NCBI GenBank assembly: GCA_963741525.1
Contig: CAVUIW010000020.1
Span: forward strand, 325,368-389,367
Direction of reading: 5' to 3'
DNA: 64,000 nucleotides
Source: JANNSX01 sp963741525
GTDB taxonomy: Bacteria; Pseudomonadota; Alphaproteobacteria; Rhizobiales; Hyphomicrobiaceae
This document shows positions 17,555-25,386 of the stretch, piece after piece. The notes below the pieces were generated by a model, which saw nothing but the letters and a program-made list of their open reading frames with translations, was not told where the DNA came from and did no database searches. Numbering within the stretch: the first letter of the stretch is position 1; each line of letters starts with the position of its first letter. A program made the position numbers and the translations under genes.

Positions 17555-17866
17555 CCCCTTTCGTCGCGCCGGAGGCGCGCCTCCGGCGCGACGAAAGGGG
17601 AGGACTGTTCGCCTTGGGTTTAGCGTCAAGCTAAACCCTTAGGCGAACATAGGTGGGGGTGCTCGTTCCACGATGTCGATGCTGGTGGCCGCTCTAGAAA
17701 AGTTGCTTGACCTGGTCAATGAGACATCCTGTGCTTGCGCGAGTTGAAGCGTGCTTGCAACCTTTTGCGATGTTTCACGAGCACCCCCACCTAGGCGCGC
17801 CTGAGGACTTACGCGCTTCGCGCCTAAGTCCAAGGCGCGCGGTCCTCCCCCATAGGAAGGGGGAGG
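17555..17866. repeat. Mosaic of palindromic repeats (gene-free spacer 17545-17945)
   Basis: No gene is visible between PhzF and the epimerase. The spacer holds, in order: a perfect 21-bp stem with a 4-base loop (arms 17555-17575 and 17580-17600); GGGTTTAGC/GCTAAACCC (17616-17624 and 17630-17638); GGTGGGGGTGCTCGT (17652-17666) matched by its complement at 17777-17791; GGACTTA (17805-17811) with TAAGTCC; and CCTCCCCCATAGGAAGGGGG (17844 onward), which recurs at 20734. They look like several short repeat elements inserted beside one another. Confidence 0.8.
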
Positions 17867-17945
17867 AAAGTGTGCGTCGGCCCATCAAACCACATGGCAG
17901 AAGGAGAGTACGGCAAGGTCGTTGAGCGCAGGCACTCAATCACTC

Positions 17946-18960
17946 TCACACCCCGTAGTGCCCCCGGTACCACGCCACGAACCGCTGTACTCCATCCTCG
18001 ATCGGCGTCGCGGGGCGGAAGCCGACGGCATCCGCCAGCGCATCGACATCGGCATAGGTCTTGGGCACGTCGCCCGGCTTGCAGGGGCAGGAAGTTCTTC
18101 TTGGCTTCCTTGCCCGATCGCCTTCTCGATCGCCGCGATGAAGGTCATCAGCGGCACGGGATTGTTGTTGCCGATATTGTAGAGCCGATAGGGCGCGGTC
18201 GAGGTGGCGCTGTCGGGGGCATCGCCCGACCAATGCGGGATTGGGCTCGGCCACATGGTCGAGCGTCCGGACCACACCCTGCACGATGTCGTCGATATAG
18301 GTGAAATCGCGCTCGTGCTTGCCGTAGTTGAAGACGTCGATCGGCTCGCCGGCGAGAATCTTCCGCGTGAACAGGAACAGCGACATGTCCGGCCGGCCCC
18401 AGGGGCCGTAGACCGTGAAGAAGCGCAGGCCCGTCACCGGCAGGCGATAGAGATGCGCGTAGGAATGCGCCATCAACTCGTTCGATTTCTTCGTCGCCGC
18501 GTAGAGGCTGACGGGATGGTCGACATTGTGATGCACGCTGAACGGCATCGCCGTGTTGGCGCCGTAGACCGAGCTCGACGAGGCGAAGACGAGATGCTCG
18601 ACGCCGTTGTGCCGGCAGCCCTCGAGGATGTTCAACGTGCCGACGATATTGGCGTCGATATAGGCGCGCGGGTTCTCGATCGAGTAGCGCACGCCGGCTT
18701 GCGCCGCCAGATGCACGACGCGCTCCGGCTTCTCGCTGCGGAACAGCTCGCTCGATCAGCGCGCGGTCTTCTAGAGTCGCCCTTGACGAAGCGGAAGCGA
18801 TTGTGCGGCGTCAGCTGCGCCAGCCGCGCCTCTTTCAGCTTCGGATCGTAGTAGGCGTTGAGATTGTCGAGTCCGACGACTGTCGTCGCCGCGCGCCAGC
18901 AGCGCCTGCGTCGTGTGAAAGCCGATGAAGCCGGCCGCGCCTGTGAGCGAGAACCTTCAC
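17946..18960 (-). CDS. UDP-glucuronate 4-epimerase-type sugar epimerase, multiply frameshifted
   Basis: Extended SDR sugar-nucleotide epimerase. Reading across frames gives TGAAGFIGFHTTQALL (NAD site), VVGLDNLNAYYDPKLKEARL, VVHLAAQAGVRYSIENPRAY, SSSSVYGANTAMPF, YAATKKSNELMAHSYAHLY and LRFFTVYGPWGRPDMSLF, the LspL/CapI pattern of epimerases that make UDP-galacturonate for LPS or capsule. Seven single-base insertions (near 18948, 18895, 18775, 18749, 18245, 18107 and 18084) break it; removing them leaves exactly 336 codons with a normal end, VAWYRGHYGV. The GTG start at 18960 overlaps the stop of the PhyH gene (GTGA), so the two are translationally coupled. Confidence 0.82.
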
Positions 18961-19826
18961 GCCGCCGCGCGCCCGCCGCCGACGTAGCTCTCGATCCAGG
19001 GCGTGCGATAGCCGTCGTTCCGCCACATGATCGGGAAGAAGCTCTCGTCCATCTCGAGCGTGCCGGCCTTCTTGTAGCGGCCGTAGACGTAGCCGATGTT
19101 GGTCGGGTGGAACTTCGCCGCCGAGGAGGCCGCGTGCGTGATGACCGAGCGGCGCGGGGCGGCGCCGCGATTGTCGCGCGAGCCGTGCCAGGTCTGGCCG
19201 TGATGGAAGACGGCGGTGCCCGCCTTGACGACGATCGGCACGATCTCGGGATCCGTGACGCCGGCCGCCTTCGCCGCCGGATACATGTCCTCCAGCGGAT
19301 CGTCCGGCGCGTGGAAGTGCTTGATCGGCGCCGCCACCGGCCACAGATGCGAGCCGCGCACATACTCGATCGTGCCTTGATCGGCGCGCGTGTCGTCGAG
19401 CGTAATCCAACAGGTCATCAGCTGCGGCGGGTCGATCCACTTCTGATAGCTGTCGTCCTGATGGAAGCCCAAGGGCTTCGTGCCCGGCGGCTTCCAGATG
19501 ACGTTGTCCTGGTTCATGCGGGCGCCCGGCCAGCCGCGCAGCGTCGCGCAGGCTTCCCCGATGTCTTCACGGAGCGCGATTCTCGCAATGGTGCGATCCG
19601 ATTTCCAGCCATTGCAGATCTGCCGCGTCACGTCCGGCCGGTCCTTGCCGGCCTTCCAGTTCCATTCGTCGGGATAGAGGCCGGTCTCGAACGTGCCGGA
19701 GAACAGCGGTTCGACCCGGCTGCGGGCCGCCTCGATCTCGGACGGGTCGAGCACGTTTTCGACAATGACGAAGCCGTCCTTTGCGAAGGTTTCGAGATGG
19801 GCGGAGGTGAGCACAATGCGGGCCAT
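18957..19826 (-). CDS. Phytanoyl-CoA dioxygenase (PhyH) family protein
   Basis: Fe(II)/2-oxoglutarate oxygenase of 289 residues. The HxD iron motif is in GFHQDDSYQKW (about residues 127-137), and the distal histidine and 2-oxoglutarate arginine are in TWHGSRDNRG and PRRSVITH. WKPPGTKPLG precedes the metal site, as in the family. Substrates range from phytanoyl-CoA to small hydroxylated metabolites, so only the chemistry can be named. The ATG at 19826 fits the family start; the frame is open upstream to 19877. It overlaps the epimerase start by four bases. Confidence 0.88.
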   Translation of the reverse strand: MARIVLTSAHLETFAKDGFVIVENVLDPSEIEAARSRVEPLFSGTFETGLYPDEWNWKAGKDRPDVTRQICNGWKSDRTIARIALREDIGEACATLRGWPGARMNQDNVIWKPPGTKPLGFHQDDSYQKWIDPPQLMTCWITLDDTRADQGTIEYVRGSHLWPVAAPIKHFHAPDDPLEDMYPAAKAAGVTDPEIVPIVVKAGTAVFHHGQTWHGSRDNRGAAPRRSVITHAASSAAKFHPTNIGYVYGRYKKAGTLEMDESFFPIMWRNDGYRTPWIESYVGGGRAAA

Positions 19827-20020
19827 GGCGGATCTCTCGGGAGATGGAAGGCTGTGCGACTGGTGCCACAGAGCCACCGTCGCATCAAGCCGGTGTCCGA
19901 TCGCAGTGGATGCGGGGGGCGTATGGCTCGCTGGAAGGCCCGTTTTCGCCTATGCTCGCGCCCTTGGCCGGTGCTTGGAACAGAAGTCGCCCCGGCCGGC
20001 GCACGCAAGGAGGTCCTGGG

Positions 20021-20674
20021 GTGTCCGGAACCTACGTCTTCGACGCCTACGGCACGCTGTTCGACGTTCACTCGGCGGCAGCCAAGCACAAGGCTGCCAT
20101 CGGGCCGGAGTGGGAGCGCTTCACGGAGCGCTGGCGGGGCAAGCATCTGGAATACACCTGGGTGCTGTCGATGATCGGCAAGCACGCGTCGTTCCGCAAG
20201 CTGCTCGAGCAGAGCCTCGATACGGCGGCTGCCTCGATCGGGGGCATTTCGGCCGAGACGCGGACGGCGCTGCTCGAGGCCTATGACACGCTCGCTGCCT
20301 TTCCCGAGGTGAAAGAGGCGCTGGCCGAGCTTAAGAAGCAGCGGGCGCGGCTTGCGATCCTCTCGAACGGCGACGCCGACATGCTGCAACGCGCCATCGC
20401 CTCGGCAGGCCTGGGCGAACTCTTGAACGCCGCCTTCACCGTCGCCGAGGTCGGCGTGTTCAAGCCCTCAGCGCGGGTCTACCGATATGCCGCGACGAAG
20501 CTCGGCGTCGACAAGGCGCAGATCACCTTCGTCTCGGCGAACCGCTGGGACGTCGCCGGGGCCCAGGCCTTCGGTTTCCGGACCGTCTGGCTCAACCGCG
20601 GCAACGCGCCCGACGAGTATCCGGATCTGCCGCCGGCGAAGGTCATTGCCGATTTGAAGGGGCTGCTTGCTTAG
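20021..20674 (+). CDS. Haloacid dehalogenase, type II
   Basis: HAD-superfamily hydrolase of 217 residues. The nucleophile aspartate is in YVFDAYGTLFDVHS (residues 5-18), motif II is ILSNGD, the lysine lies in EVGVFKPSARVY, and motif IV is FVSANRWDVAGAQAFG. The asparagine and tryptophan of motif IV are typical of L-2-haloacid dehalogenases, which replace the halogen of 2-haloacids with hydroxyl. The GTG at 20021, eight bases after AAGGAGG, gives the family N-terminus. The stop codon touches the flank of a small mobile-element-like repeat. Confidence 0.9.
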   Translation: MSGTYVFDAYGTLFDVHSAAAKHKAAIGPEWERFTERWRGKHLEYTWVLSMIGKHASFRKLLEQSLDTAAASIGGISAETRTALLEAYDTLAAFPEVKEALAELKKQRARLAILSNGDADMLQRAIASAGLGELLNAAFTVAEVGVFKPSARVYRYAATKLGVDKAQITFVSANRWDVAGAQAFGFRTVWLNRGNAPDEYPDLPPAKVIADLKGLLA

Positions 20675-20817
20675 GGATCCAGGGCAATCGCATTTGACGT
20701 TGTTTTAGAGACCATGAGCTTGCCGCGTACCTTCCTCCCCCATAGGAAGGGGGAGGAAGGTACGCGGCGATTCTCGGACTTTGACGCCACTCCATATGCG
20801 ATTGCCCTGTAGGGATC
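20674..20817. mobile_element. MITE-like element with terminal inverted repeats
   Basis: AGGGCAATCGCAT (20681-20693) and its perfect complement ATGCGATTGCCCT (20796-20808) enclose a 20-bp perfect hairpin (arms 20722-20741 and 20749-20768). The 6-mer GGGATC lies just outside both ends (20674-20679 and 20812-20817), as a target duplication would. There is no coding frame. The inner hairpin shares CCTCCCCCATAGGAAGGGGG with 17844-17863. It may also terminate the two converging genes on either side. Confidence 0.6.
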
Positions 20818-20848
20818 ACAAACTCGGCTGCCGGCCGCGGCCCTGCCC

Positions 20849-22402
20849 TCAAAAATCCGTCGGCTGGCCGCCTTCCCGGATGCGGCGCTCGACGTAGTCG
20901 TCGACCTCCTCGGCGATGGCCGGGTCGATCGGCGGCTCCTCGTATTCGGCGAGCGCCTGCTTCCAGAGCGCATTGGCCTTCCGCTTCGCATCGGGCGAGC
21001 CCGCCGCCTGCCACTGCTCGAAATTCCGCCAGTCGGAGATCAGCGGCGCGTAGAAGGCATTCGAGTAGCGCGCGAGCGTATGCTGGGCGCCGAAGAAGTG
21101 CCCGCCGGGCCCGACTTCCTTGATGGCCGCGAGACCCAGCGCGTCCTCGCTCATATCGAGGGGCTGCAGGAACTCGGCCACCATCTGGCAGAGATCGACG
21201 TCGAGCGCGAACTTCTCGAACGAGCCGACGAGCCCGCCCTCCATCCACCCGGCCGCATGCACGATGAGGTTGCCGCCGCCCATGATCGCGCCCCACAGCG
21301 AGAACACGCTCTCATAGGCTGCCTGCGCATCGACCGTGTTGGCGGCGTTCGTGGACGACGTCCGGTAGGGCAGCTTGTAGCGCCGCGCCAATTGCCCGCC
21401 GGCGATCGCCGCTTTCATGTATTCGGGCGTACCGAAGGCGGGCGCCCCCGACTTCATGTCGACGTTGGAGGTGAAGCCGCCATAGATGAACTTGGCGCCC
21501 GCCCGCGTGAACTGGCTCAGCACCAATCCAGCCAGCGCCTCCGCATTCTGCTCGACCAGCGCGCCCGCCATGGTCACCGGCGCCATGGCCCCGGCGAGCG
21601 TAAAGGGCGTCACGCAGCAGACCTGTCCGTGGCGCGCCAGCTCGATGATACCCATGGCCATCGGCCCATCGAGCTTCATCGGCGAGTTCGTGTTGATGAC
21701 TGTCATGACGACGGGCGTGTCGTCGATCTTGTCCTTCGGCACACCGCAGGCGATGCGGGCGATCTCCAGTCCATCGAACAGCCGCTCGCGGCCGGTCGAG
21801 GAGACGAAATAGACCTTGTCGGAGAGCTTGGCCTTGGCGCGGCCGACATGCAGATGGCGGACCGAGGCGTGAATGTCGAGCGCATCGGTCGAGCCGCCGC
21901 CCGACATATGGATAATGTTGAAGAACTGGCTGAGCCGGATGAAATTGCAGGAATCCTCGAAGCTGCCGGGGCGCCGTCCGCGATCCATGTCCGAGCAGTT
22001 GGGCGGACCGCCGACCGGTCCGAAGACAATCCAGTTGCCGCCGAAGCGGACGGAGTGCGCGGGGTTGCGGGCGTTGAGCACGAACTCGGATGGCGCGCGA
22101 CGCAGGGCCTCCTCGACGATCTCTCGGCCGATGCGGACGCGCTCACCGTCGACCTTGGCGCCGGCCCGCCGGTAGATGTCGAGCGCCTCCTTATTGAGGA
22201 TCACCTCCATCCCAACCTCCTCGAGGAGGCGCATGGAGGCGTCGTGAATGGCCTCGATGTTGTCGTCGGAGAGGAACTTGATGGGGTCGAGCGTCAGCCG
22301 TGGTTGCTGGAAGGGCTTCTGCTGGATGCGGTTCTGCGGCTCCCCTCCCCGACGGCGGCCCTCGCGCTTCTTCTGGCGGGCCGTATCTTCCACAGCGGAC
22401 AT
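20849..22402 (-). CDS. Trimethylamine methyltransferase (MttB) family protein, without pyrrolysine
   Basis: Protein of 517 residues of the MttB superfamily. NIEAIHDASMRLLEEVGMEV, the segment FGPVGGPPNCSDMDRGRRPG, VTPFTLAGAMAPVTMAGAL and SSTNAANTVDAQAAYES are typical. The frame is continuous, with no in-frame amber codon at the pyrrolysine position, so it belongs to the non-pyrrolysine branch that demethylates quaternary amines such as glycine betaine, passing the methyl to a corrinoid protein. No corrinoid protein gene is visible nearby. The Lys/Arg-rich N-terminus (KKREGRRRGG) is extra. Confidence 0.88.
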   Translation of the reverse strand: MSAVEDTARQKKREGRRRGGEPQNRIQQKPFQQPRLTLDPIKFLSDDNIEAIHDASMRLLEEVGMEVILNKEALDIYRRAGAKVDGERVRIGREIVEEALRRAPSEFVLNARNPAHSVRFGGNWIVFGPVGGPPNCSDMDRGRRPGSFEDSCNFIRLSQFFNIIHMSGGGSTDALDIHASVRHLHVGRAKAKLSDKVYFVSSTGRERLFDGLEIARIACGVPKDKIDDTPVVMTVINTNSPMKLDGPMAMGIIELARHGQVCCVTPFTLAGAMAPVTMAGALVEQNAEALAGLVLSQFTRAGAKFIYGGFTSNVDMKSGAPAFGTPEYMKAAIAGGQLARRYKLPYRTSSTNAANTVDAQAAYESVFSLWGAIMGGGNLIVHAAGWMEGGLVGSFEKFALDVDLCQMVAEFLQPLDMSEDALGLAAIKEVGPGGHFFGAQHTLARYSNAFYAPLISDWRNFEQWQAAGSPDAKRKANALWKQALAEYEEPPIDPAIAEEVDDYVERRIREGGQPTDF

Positions 22403-22544
22403 GGGTGTTTCTCCCGCGGACCAAGCCGCCGATCGCAGCCGATCCTAGACGGCGTGCCCCGCAGGGGGAAGCAATACCGCAGTCGGCAATGCTGGTATGA
22501 TCAGCGAAACATCAGCGGTTGCACGCTTTGCGCCGGAGAGTCCC

Positions 22545-23108
22545 ATGCCCGCCAGATCTCGCATCGTCCTTCTCAACGGCGTTGGCAGCGCCGGCAAGAC
22601 CACGATCGCCAAGGATTTGCAGCAGATCAACCGCACTCCGTTCCTTTGCGTCGCCATGGACAGCTTCCTGGAGATGTTGCCTGAGGCCTATCAGGATCAC
22701 CCGGACACTTTCCGCTTCGAGCCGCTGATCCAGGACGGCCATCCCTCGATCGCGATCCACACAGGCCCTATCGGCAGAAGGGTGATGAGCGGCATGCGGG
22801 CGGCGATCGCAGCGCTTGCCGATGCCGGCAACGATCTGATCGTCGATGATGTGCTCGTGGGAGGGAACGACGAGATGGCGGATTACCGCCAAAGGCTCGC
22901 CGCGCATGCCCTCTTGACGGTCGGGGTCCACGCCCCCCTCGACGTTCTCGAAGCCCGCGAGAAAGCCCGCGGCGACCGCCTGATCGGACTCGCCCGCTGG
23001 CAGTTTCCGAAAGTGCACGCCGGCATGTCCTATGACCTCGACATCGACACGAGCCGCGCCTCGCCCGAGGCCTGTGCTCAGCAGATCCGCGAGCACTTTG
23101 ATCTTTAG
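22545..23108 (+). CDS. P-loop kinase, chloramphenicol phosphotransferase-like
   Basis: Nucleoside-triphosphate-dependent kinase of 187 residues. The Walker A loop GVGSAGKTT follows RIVLLNG at the start, CVAMDSFLEMLP is next, then NDLIVDDVLVGG and a lid region ARGDRLIGLARWQ. The architecture matches the chloramphenicol 3-O-phosphotransferase family, most of whose members have unknown small-molecule substrates; resistance should not be assumed. The ATG at 22545 follows GGAGAG; an in-frame ATG at 22497 would add 16 residues of weak quality. Confidence 0.8.
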   Translation: MPARSRIVLLNGVGSAGKTTIAKDLQQINRTPFLCVAMDSFLEMLPEAYQDHPDTFRFEPLIQDGHPSIAIHTGPIGRRVMSGMRAAIAALADAGNDLIVDDVLVGGNDEMADYRQRLAAHALLTVGVHAPLDVLEAREKARGDRLIGLARWQFPKVHAGMSYDLDIDTSRASPEACAQQIREHFDL

Positions 23109-23161
23109 AGCATCCGGCGTGCCGGCTGGTTGCGCTCGATCCCCTGTCAACTCTATAGTTC

Positions 23162-23280
23162 CGTCATGCCAGCGAAGGCTGGCATCCATCCAAGCTCGTG
23201 TGGGAATTCAGCCTGGCCGTGCGGCTAGGTGGAAGCCCTACGATTGCTCGGATCGATTCCGGCCTTCGCCGGAATGACGA
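23162..23280. repeat. Dispersed palindromic repeat (CGTCATGCC type)
   Basis: It starts CGTCATGCCAGCGAAGGCTGG and ends GGCCTTCGCCGGAATGACG, with imperfectly complementary ends enclosing about 80 bases. It resembles the CGTCATGCC...GGAATGACG repeats found in many alphaproteobacterial spacers. It takes up most of the gap between the kinase and inositol phosphatase genes; nothing else is visible there. Confidence 0.6.
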
Positions 23281-23370
23281 AGTTAGAGCTGTTCGCTACC
23301 GAGCCGTCGCACTGCCTTATCGAATTCGCACTTTCCACAAGCTTCTCATTCGCACCCCCGGACCCCCGCC

Positions 23371-24153
23371 ATGCCCGCTTCCGCCCTGATGAACGTCATG
23401 ACCGCCGCCGCCCGCAAGGCCGGCAAGAGCCTCACCCGCGACTTCAACGAGGTCGAGCACCTGCAGGTCTCCGTGAAAGGCCCGGCCAACTTCGTCTCGG
23501 CCGCCGATCACCGGGCCGAGGACATCGTCTTCAACGAGCTGTCGAAGGCGCGGCCGGGCTACGGCTTCCTCATGGAGGAGCGGGGCGAAGTTGCGGGCGC
23601 CGACAAGTCCCACCGCTGGATCGTCGATCCGCTCGACGGCACGACGAATTTCCTGCACTCGATCCCGATCTTCGGCGTCTCGATCGGCCTCGAGCGGGAC
23701 GGCGAGCTGGTGGCGGGCCTCATCTACAATCCGATCATGGACGAGTTGTATACGGCCGAGAAGGGCAAGGGCGCCTTCATGAACGACCGGCGGCTGCGGG
23801 TCGCCAACCGCCGGAAGCTCGATGACTGCGTTGTCGGCACCGGCATCCCCTATCACCGCAGCGGTGGCCACGACACGTTCATGGAGGAGCTGGCGCGAAT
23901 CATGCCGAAGACCGCAGGCATAAGGCGTTGTGGGGCCGCCGCGATCGACCTCGCCTGGGTCGCGTCCGGGCGGTTCGATGGCTTCTGGGAGCGGAAACTC
24001 TCGCCCTGGGACATGGCGGCAGGCGCCCTCATGGTGCGGGAGGCCGGCGGTTTCGTCAGCGATGCCGAGGGCAATGACAAGTTCCTCGACACTGGCGAGA
24101 TCGTCGCCGGCAATCAGATGGTCCACAAAGCGCTTCTGACCCTGATTAAATAG
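23371..24153 (+). CDS. suhB: Inositol-1-monophosphatase (SuhB type)
   Basis: Mg-dependent phosphatase of 260 residues. FVSAADHRAE, GFLMEERGE, the metal site WIVDPLDGTTNFLHSIPIFG at about residues 86-105, and the C-terminal LSPWDMAAGALMVREAGGFV are all intact. DPLDGTTNF marks the SuhB/IMPase branch, which hydrolyses inositol-1-phosphate; in E. coli SuhB also affects rRNA transcription. The ATG at 23371 gives the usual N-terminus (ALMNVMTAAARKAG). No operon partner: an inverted repeat follows. Confidence 0.92.
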   Translation: MPASALMNVMTAAARKAGKSLTRDFNEVEHLQVSVKGPANFVSAADHRAEDIVFNELSKARPGYGFLMEERGEVAGADKSHRWIVDPLDGTTNFLHSIPIFGVSIGLERDGELVAGLIYNPIMDELYTAEKGKGAFMNDRRLRVANRRKLDDCVVGTGIPYHRSGGHDTFMEELARIMPKTAGIRRCGAAAIDLAWVASGRFDGFWERKLSPWDMAAGALMVREAGGFVSDAEGNDKFLDTGEIVAGNQMVHKALLTLIK

Positions 24154-24163
24154 ACTTCTCTTG

Positions 24164-24216
24164 GCGCACTTTCTGGCGGCGAACCGGCCCGGGACCCACT
24201 TCGCCGGAAAGTGCGC
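24164..24216. repeat. Palindromic element, CCACTTCGCC family
   Basis: GCGCACTTTC (24164-24173) pairs with GAAAGTGCGC (24207-24216). The inside reads GGCGGCGAACCGG then CCACTTCGCC, the same core as the elements at 41934 and 44063-44169. It lies 11 bases after the suhB stop. The remaining 140 bases before the next gene hold no recognisable signal. Confidence 0.7.
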
Positions 24217-24354
24217 GCGTGCCACAGCGTTGCCTGAAAGTCCGGCAAGAAACGGGGAGTTTGTCCTCTCAGGGCACCTGCGCTAGCTTTATAGTCGAGG
24301 CGAGCCCAACCTCGTCCGTCGCCTGCTGTTAGCCTAAGAGGGATCGTCGGTCAC

Positions 24355-25383
24355 ATGGCAAAGCGTGAGGTCCAAGACCCCGAGGCGTCATTCAAGACGA
24401 CGTTCTCGCGGCCGCAGTTCCACCTGCTCACCATGCTCGTCTTCCTGGCGCTCATGGGATTTCTGGCGGCAATCCTGTCCGACATCATCCTGACGGCGCT
24501 GAAAGCCAACACCTTCCTCAACTCCGTCATCCTGGCCGTGCTCGCCATCGGCATCATCAATGCCTTCCGGCAGGTGCTGGCGCTGTATCCCGAAATCCGC
24601 TGGGTCAACGGCATCCGCATCTCCGATCCGGGCATCGCCGTCGAGCGGCAGCCGACGCTGCTCGCACCCATGGCCAATATGCTGCGCGACCGGCGCGGCG
24701 TGCTTTCACTTTCAACCCTGTCGATGCGCAGCATCGTCGATAGCGTCGGCGCCCGCCTCGACGAGCGGCGCGACACCTCGCGCTATCTCGTCGGCCTGTT
24801 GATCTTCCTGGGTCTGCTCGGAACATTCTTCGGCCTGCTCGAGACCATTCAGTCGATTGGCCTCACCATCAATGCCTTGGATGTCAACGCCTCCGACAGC
24901 CTCAACGTCTTCCAAGAGCTCAAGACTGGACTCCAGGCGCCACTCAAGGGCATGGGTACGGCCTTCTCCTCCTCGCTGTTCGGTTTGTCGGGCTCGATGA
25001 TCCTGGGATTTCTCGAGTTGCAAGCAAGCCAGGCGCAGAACCGCTTTTACAACGACCTCGAGGAATGGTTGTCGGGCATCACCGATTTGACCCCCGGCTC
25101 CGCCGGCAGCGACCAGACCTCGCAGTTCCGCTTCGCCCTCGTCGAGTTGCAGCGCTCGATCGCCGAGCTGGGCACCAGCTTCCGTAACGGTCAGGGCAAT
25201 GCCCACGCACCGCCCAACGACGAGGCGGTCAAGGAGCTCGCCGGCGGCATCGAGAAGCTCGTCAAGCAGATGCGGGCCGAGCAGAAGGTCGTACGCGAAT
25301 GGGTCGACGAGCAGGCGGCCCAGCAGAACGAGCTGATGGTCGTGCTCAGGGATCTCTCCAACTCGATCCAGCCGAGGAGATAG
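24355..25383 (+). CDS. MotA/TolQ/ExbB-like membrane protein
   Basis: Inner-membrane protein of 342 residues. Hydrophobic segments lie at about 22-45 and 52-70, with two more at about 143-165 (LVGLLIFLGLLGTFFGLLET) and 205-225 (MGTAFSSSLFGLSGSMILGF). The last two match the proton-channel helices of the MotA/TolQ/ExbB family. A coiled tail (KQMRAEQKVVREWVDEQAAQ) follows. It lies three bases before a MotB/OmpA-like gene, so the two probably form a motor-like complex that uses ion flow to do work at the cell wall. It is not a flagellar pair: no flagellar genes are near. Confidence 0.85.
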   Translation: MAKREVQDPEASFKTTFSRPQFHLLTMLVFLALMGFLAAILSDIILTALKANTFLNSVILAVLAIGIINAFRQVLALYPEIRWVNGIRISDPGIAVERQPTLLAPMANMLRDRRGVLSLSTLSMRSIVDSVGARLDERRDTSRYLVGLLIFLGLLGTFFGLLETIQSIGLTINALDVNASDSLNVFQELKTGLQAPLKGMGTAFSSSLFGLSGSMILGFLELQASQAQNRFYNDLEEWLSGITDLTPGSAGSDQTSQFRFALVELQRSIAELGTSFRNGQGNAHAPPNDEAVKELAGGIEKLVKQMRAEQKVVREWVDEQAAQQNELMVVLRDLSNSIQPRR

Positions 25384-25386
25384 CCC

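Noticed and set aside
20849..22402. A pyrrolysine-containing trimethylamine methyltransferase
   Set aside because: The frame has no internal amber codon and no pyrrolysine machinery is nearby.
22545..23108. A chloramphenicol resistance gene
   Set aside because: Only the fold matches; most homologues in soil bacteria are of unknown function and the gene is not in a resistance context.
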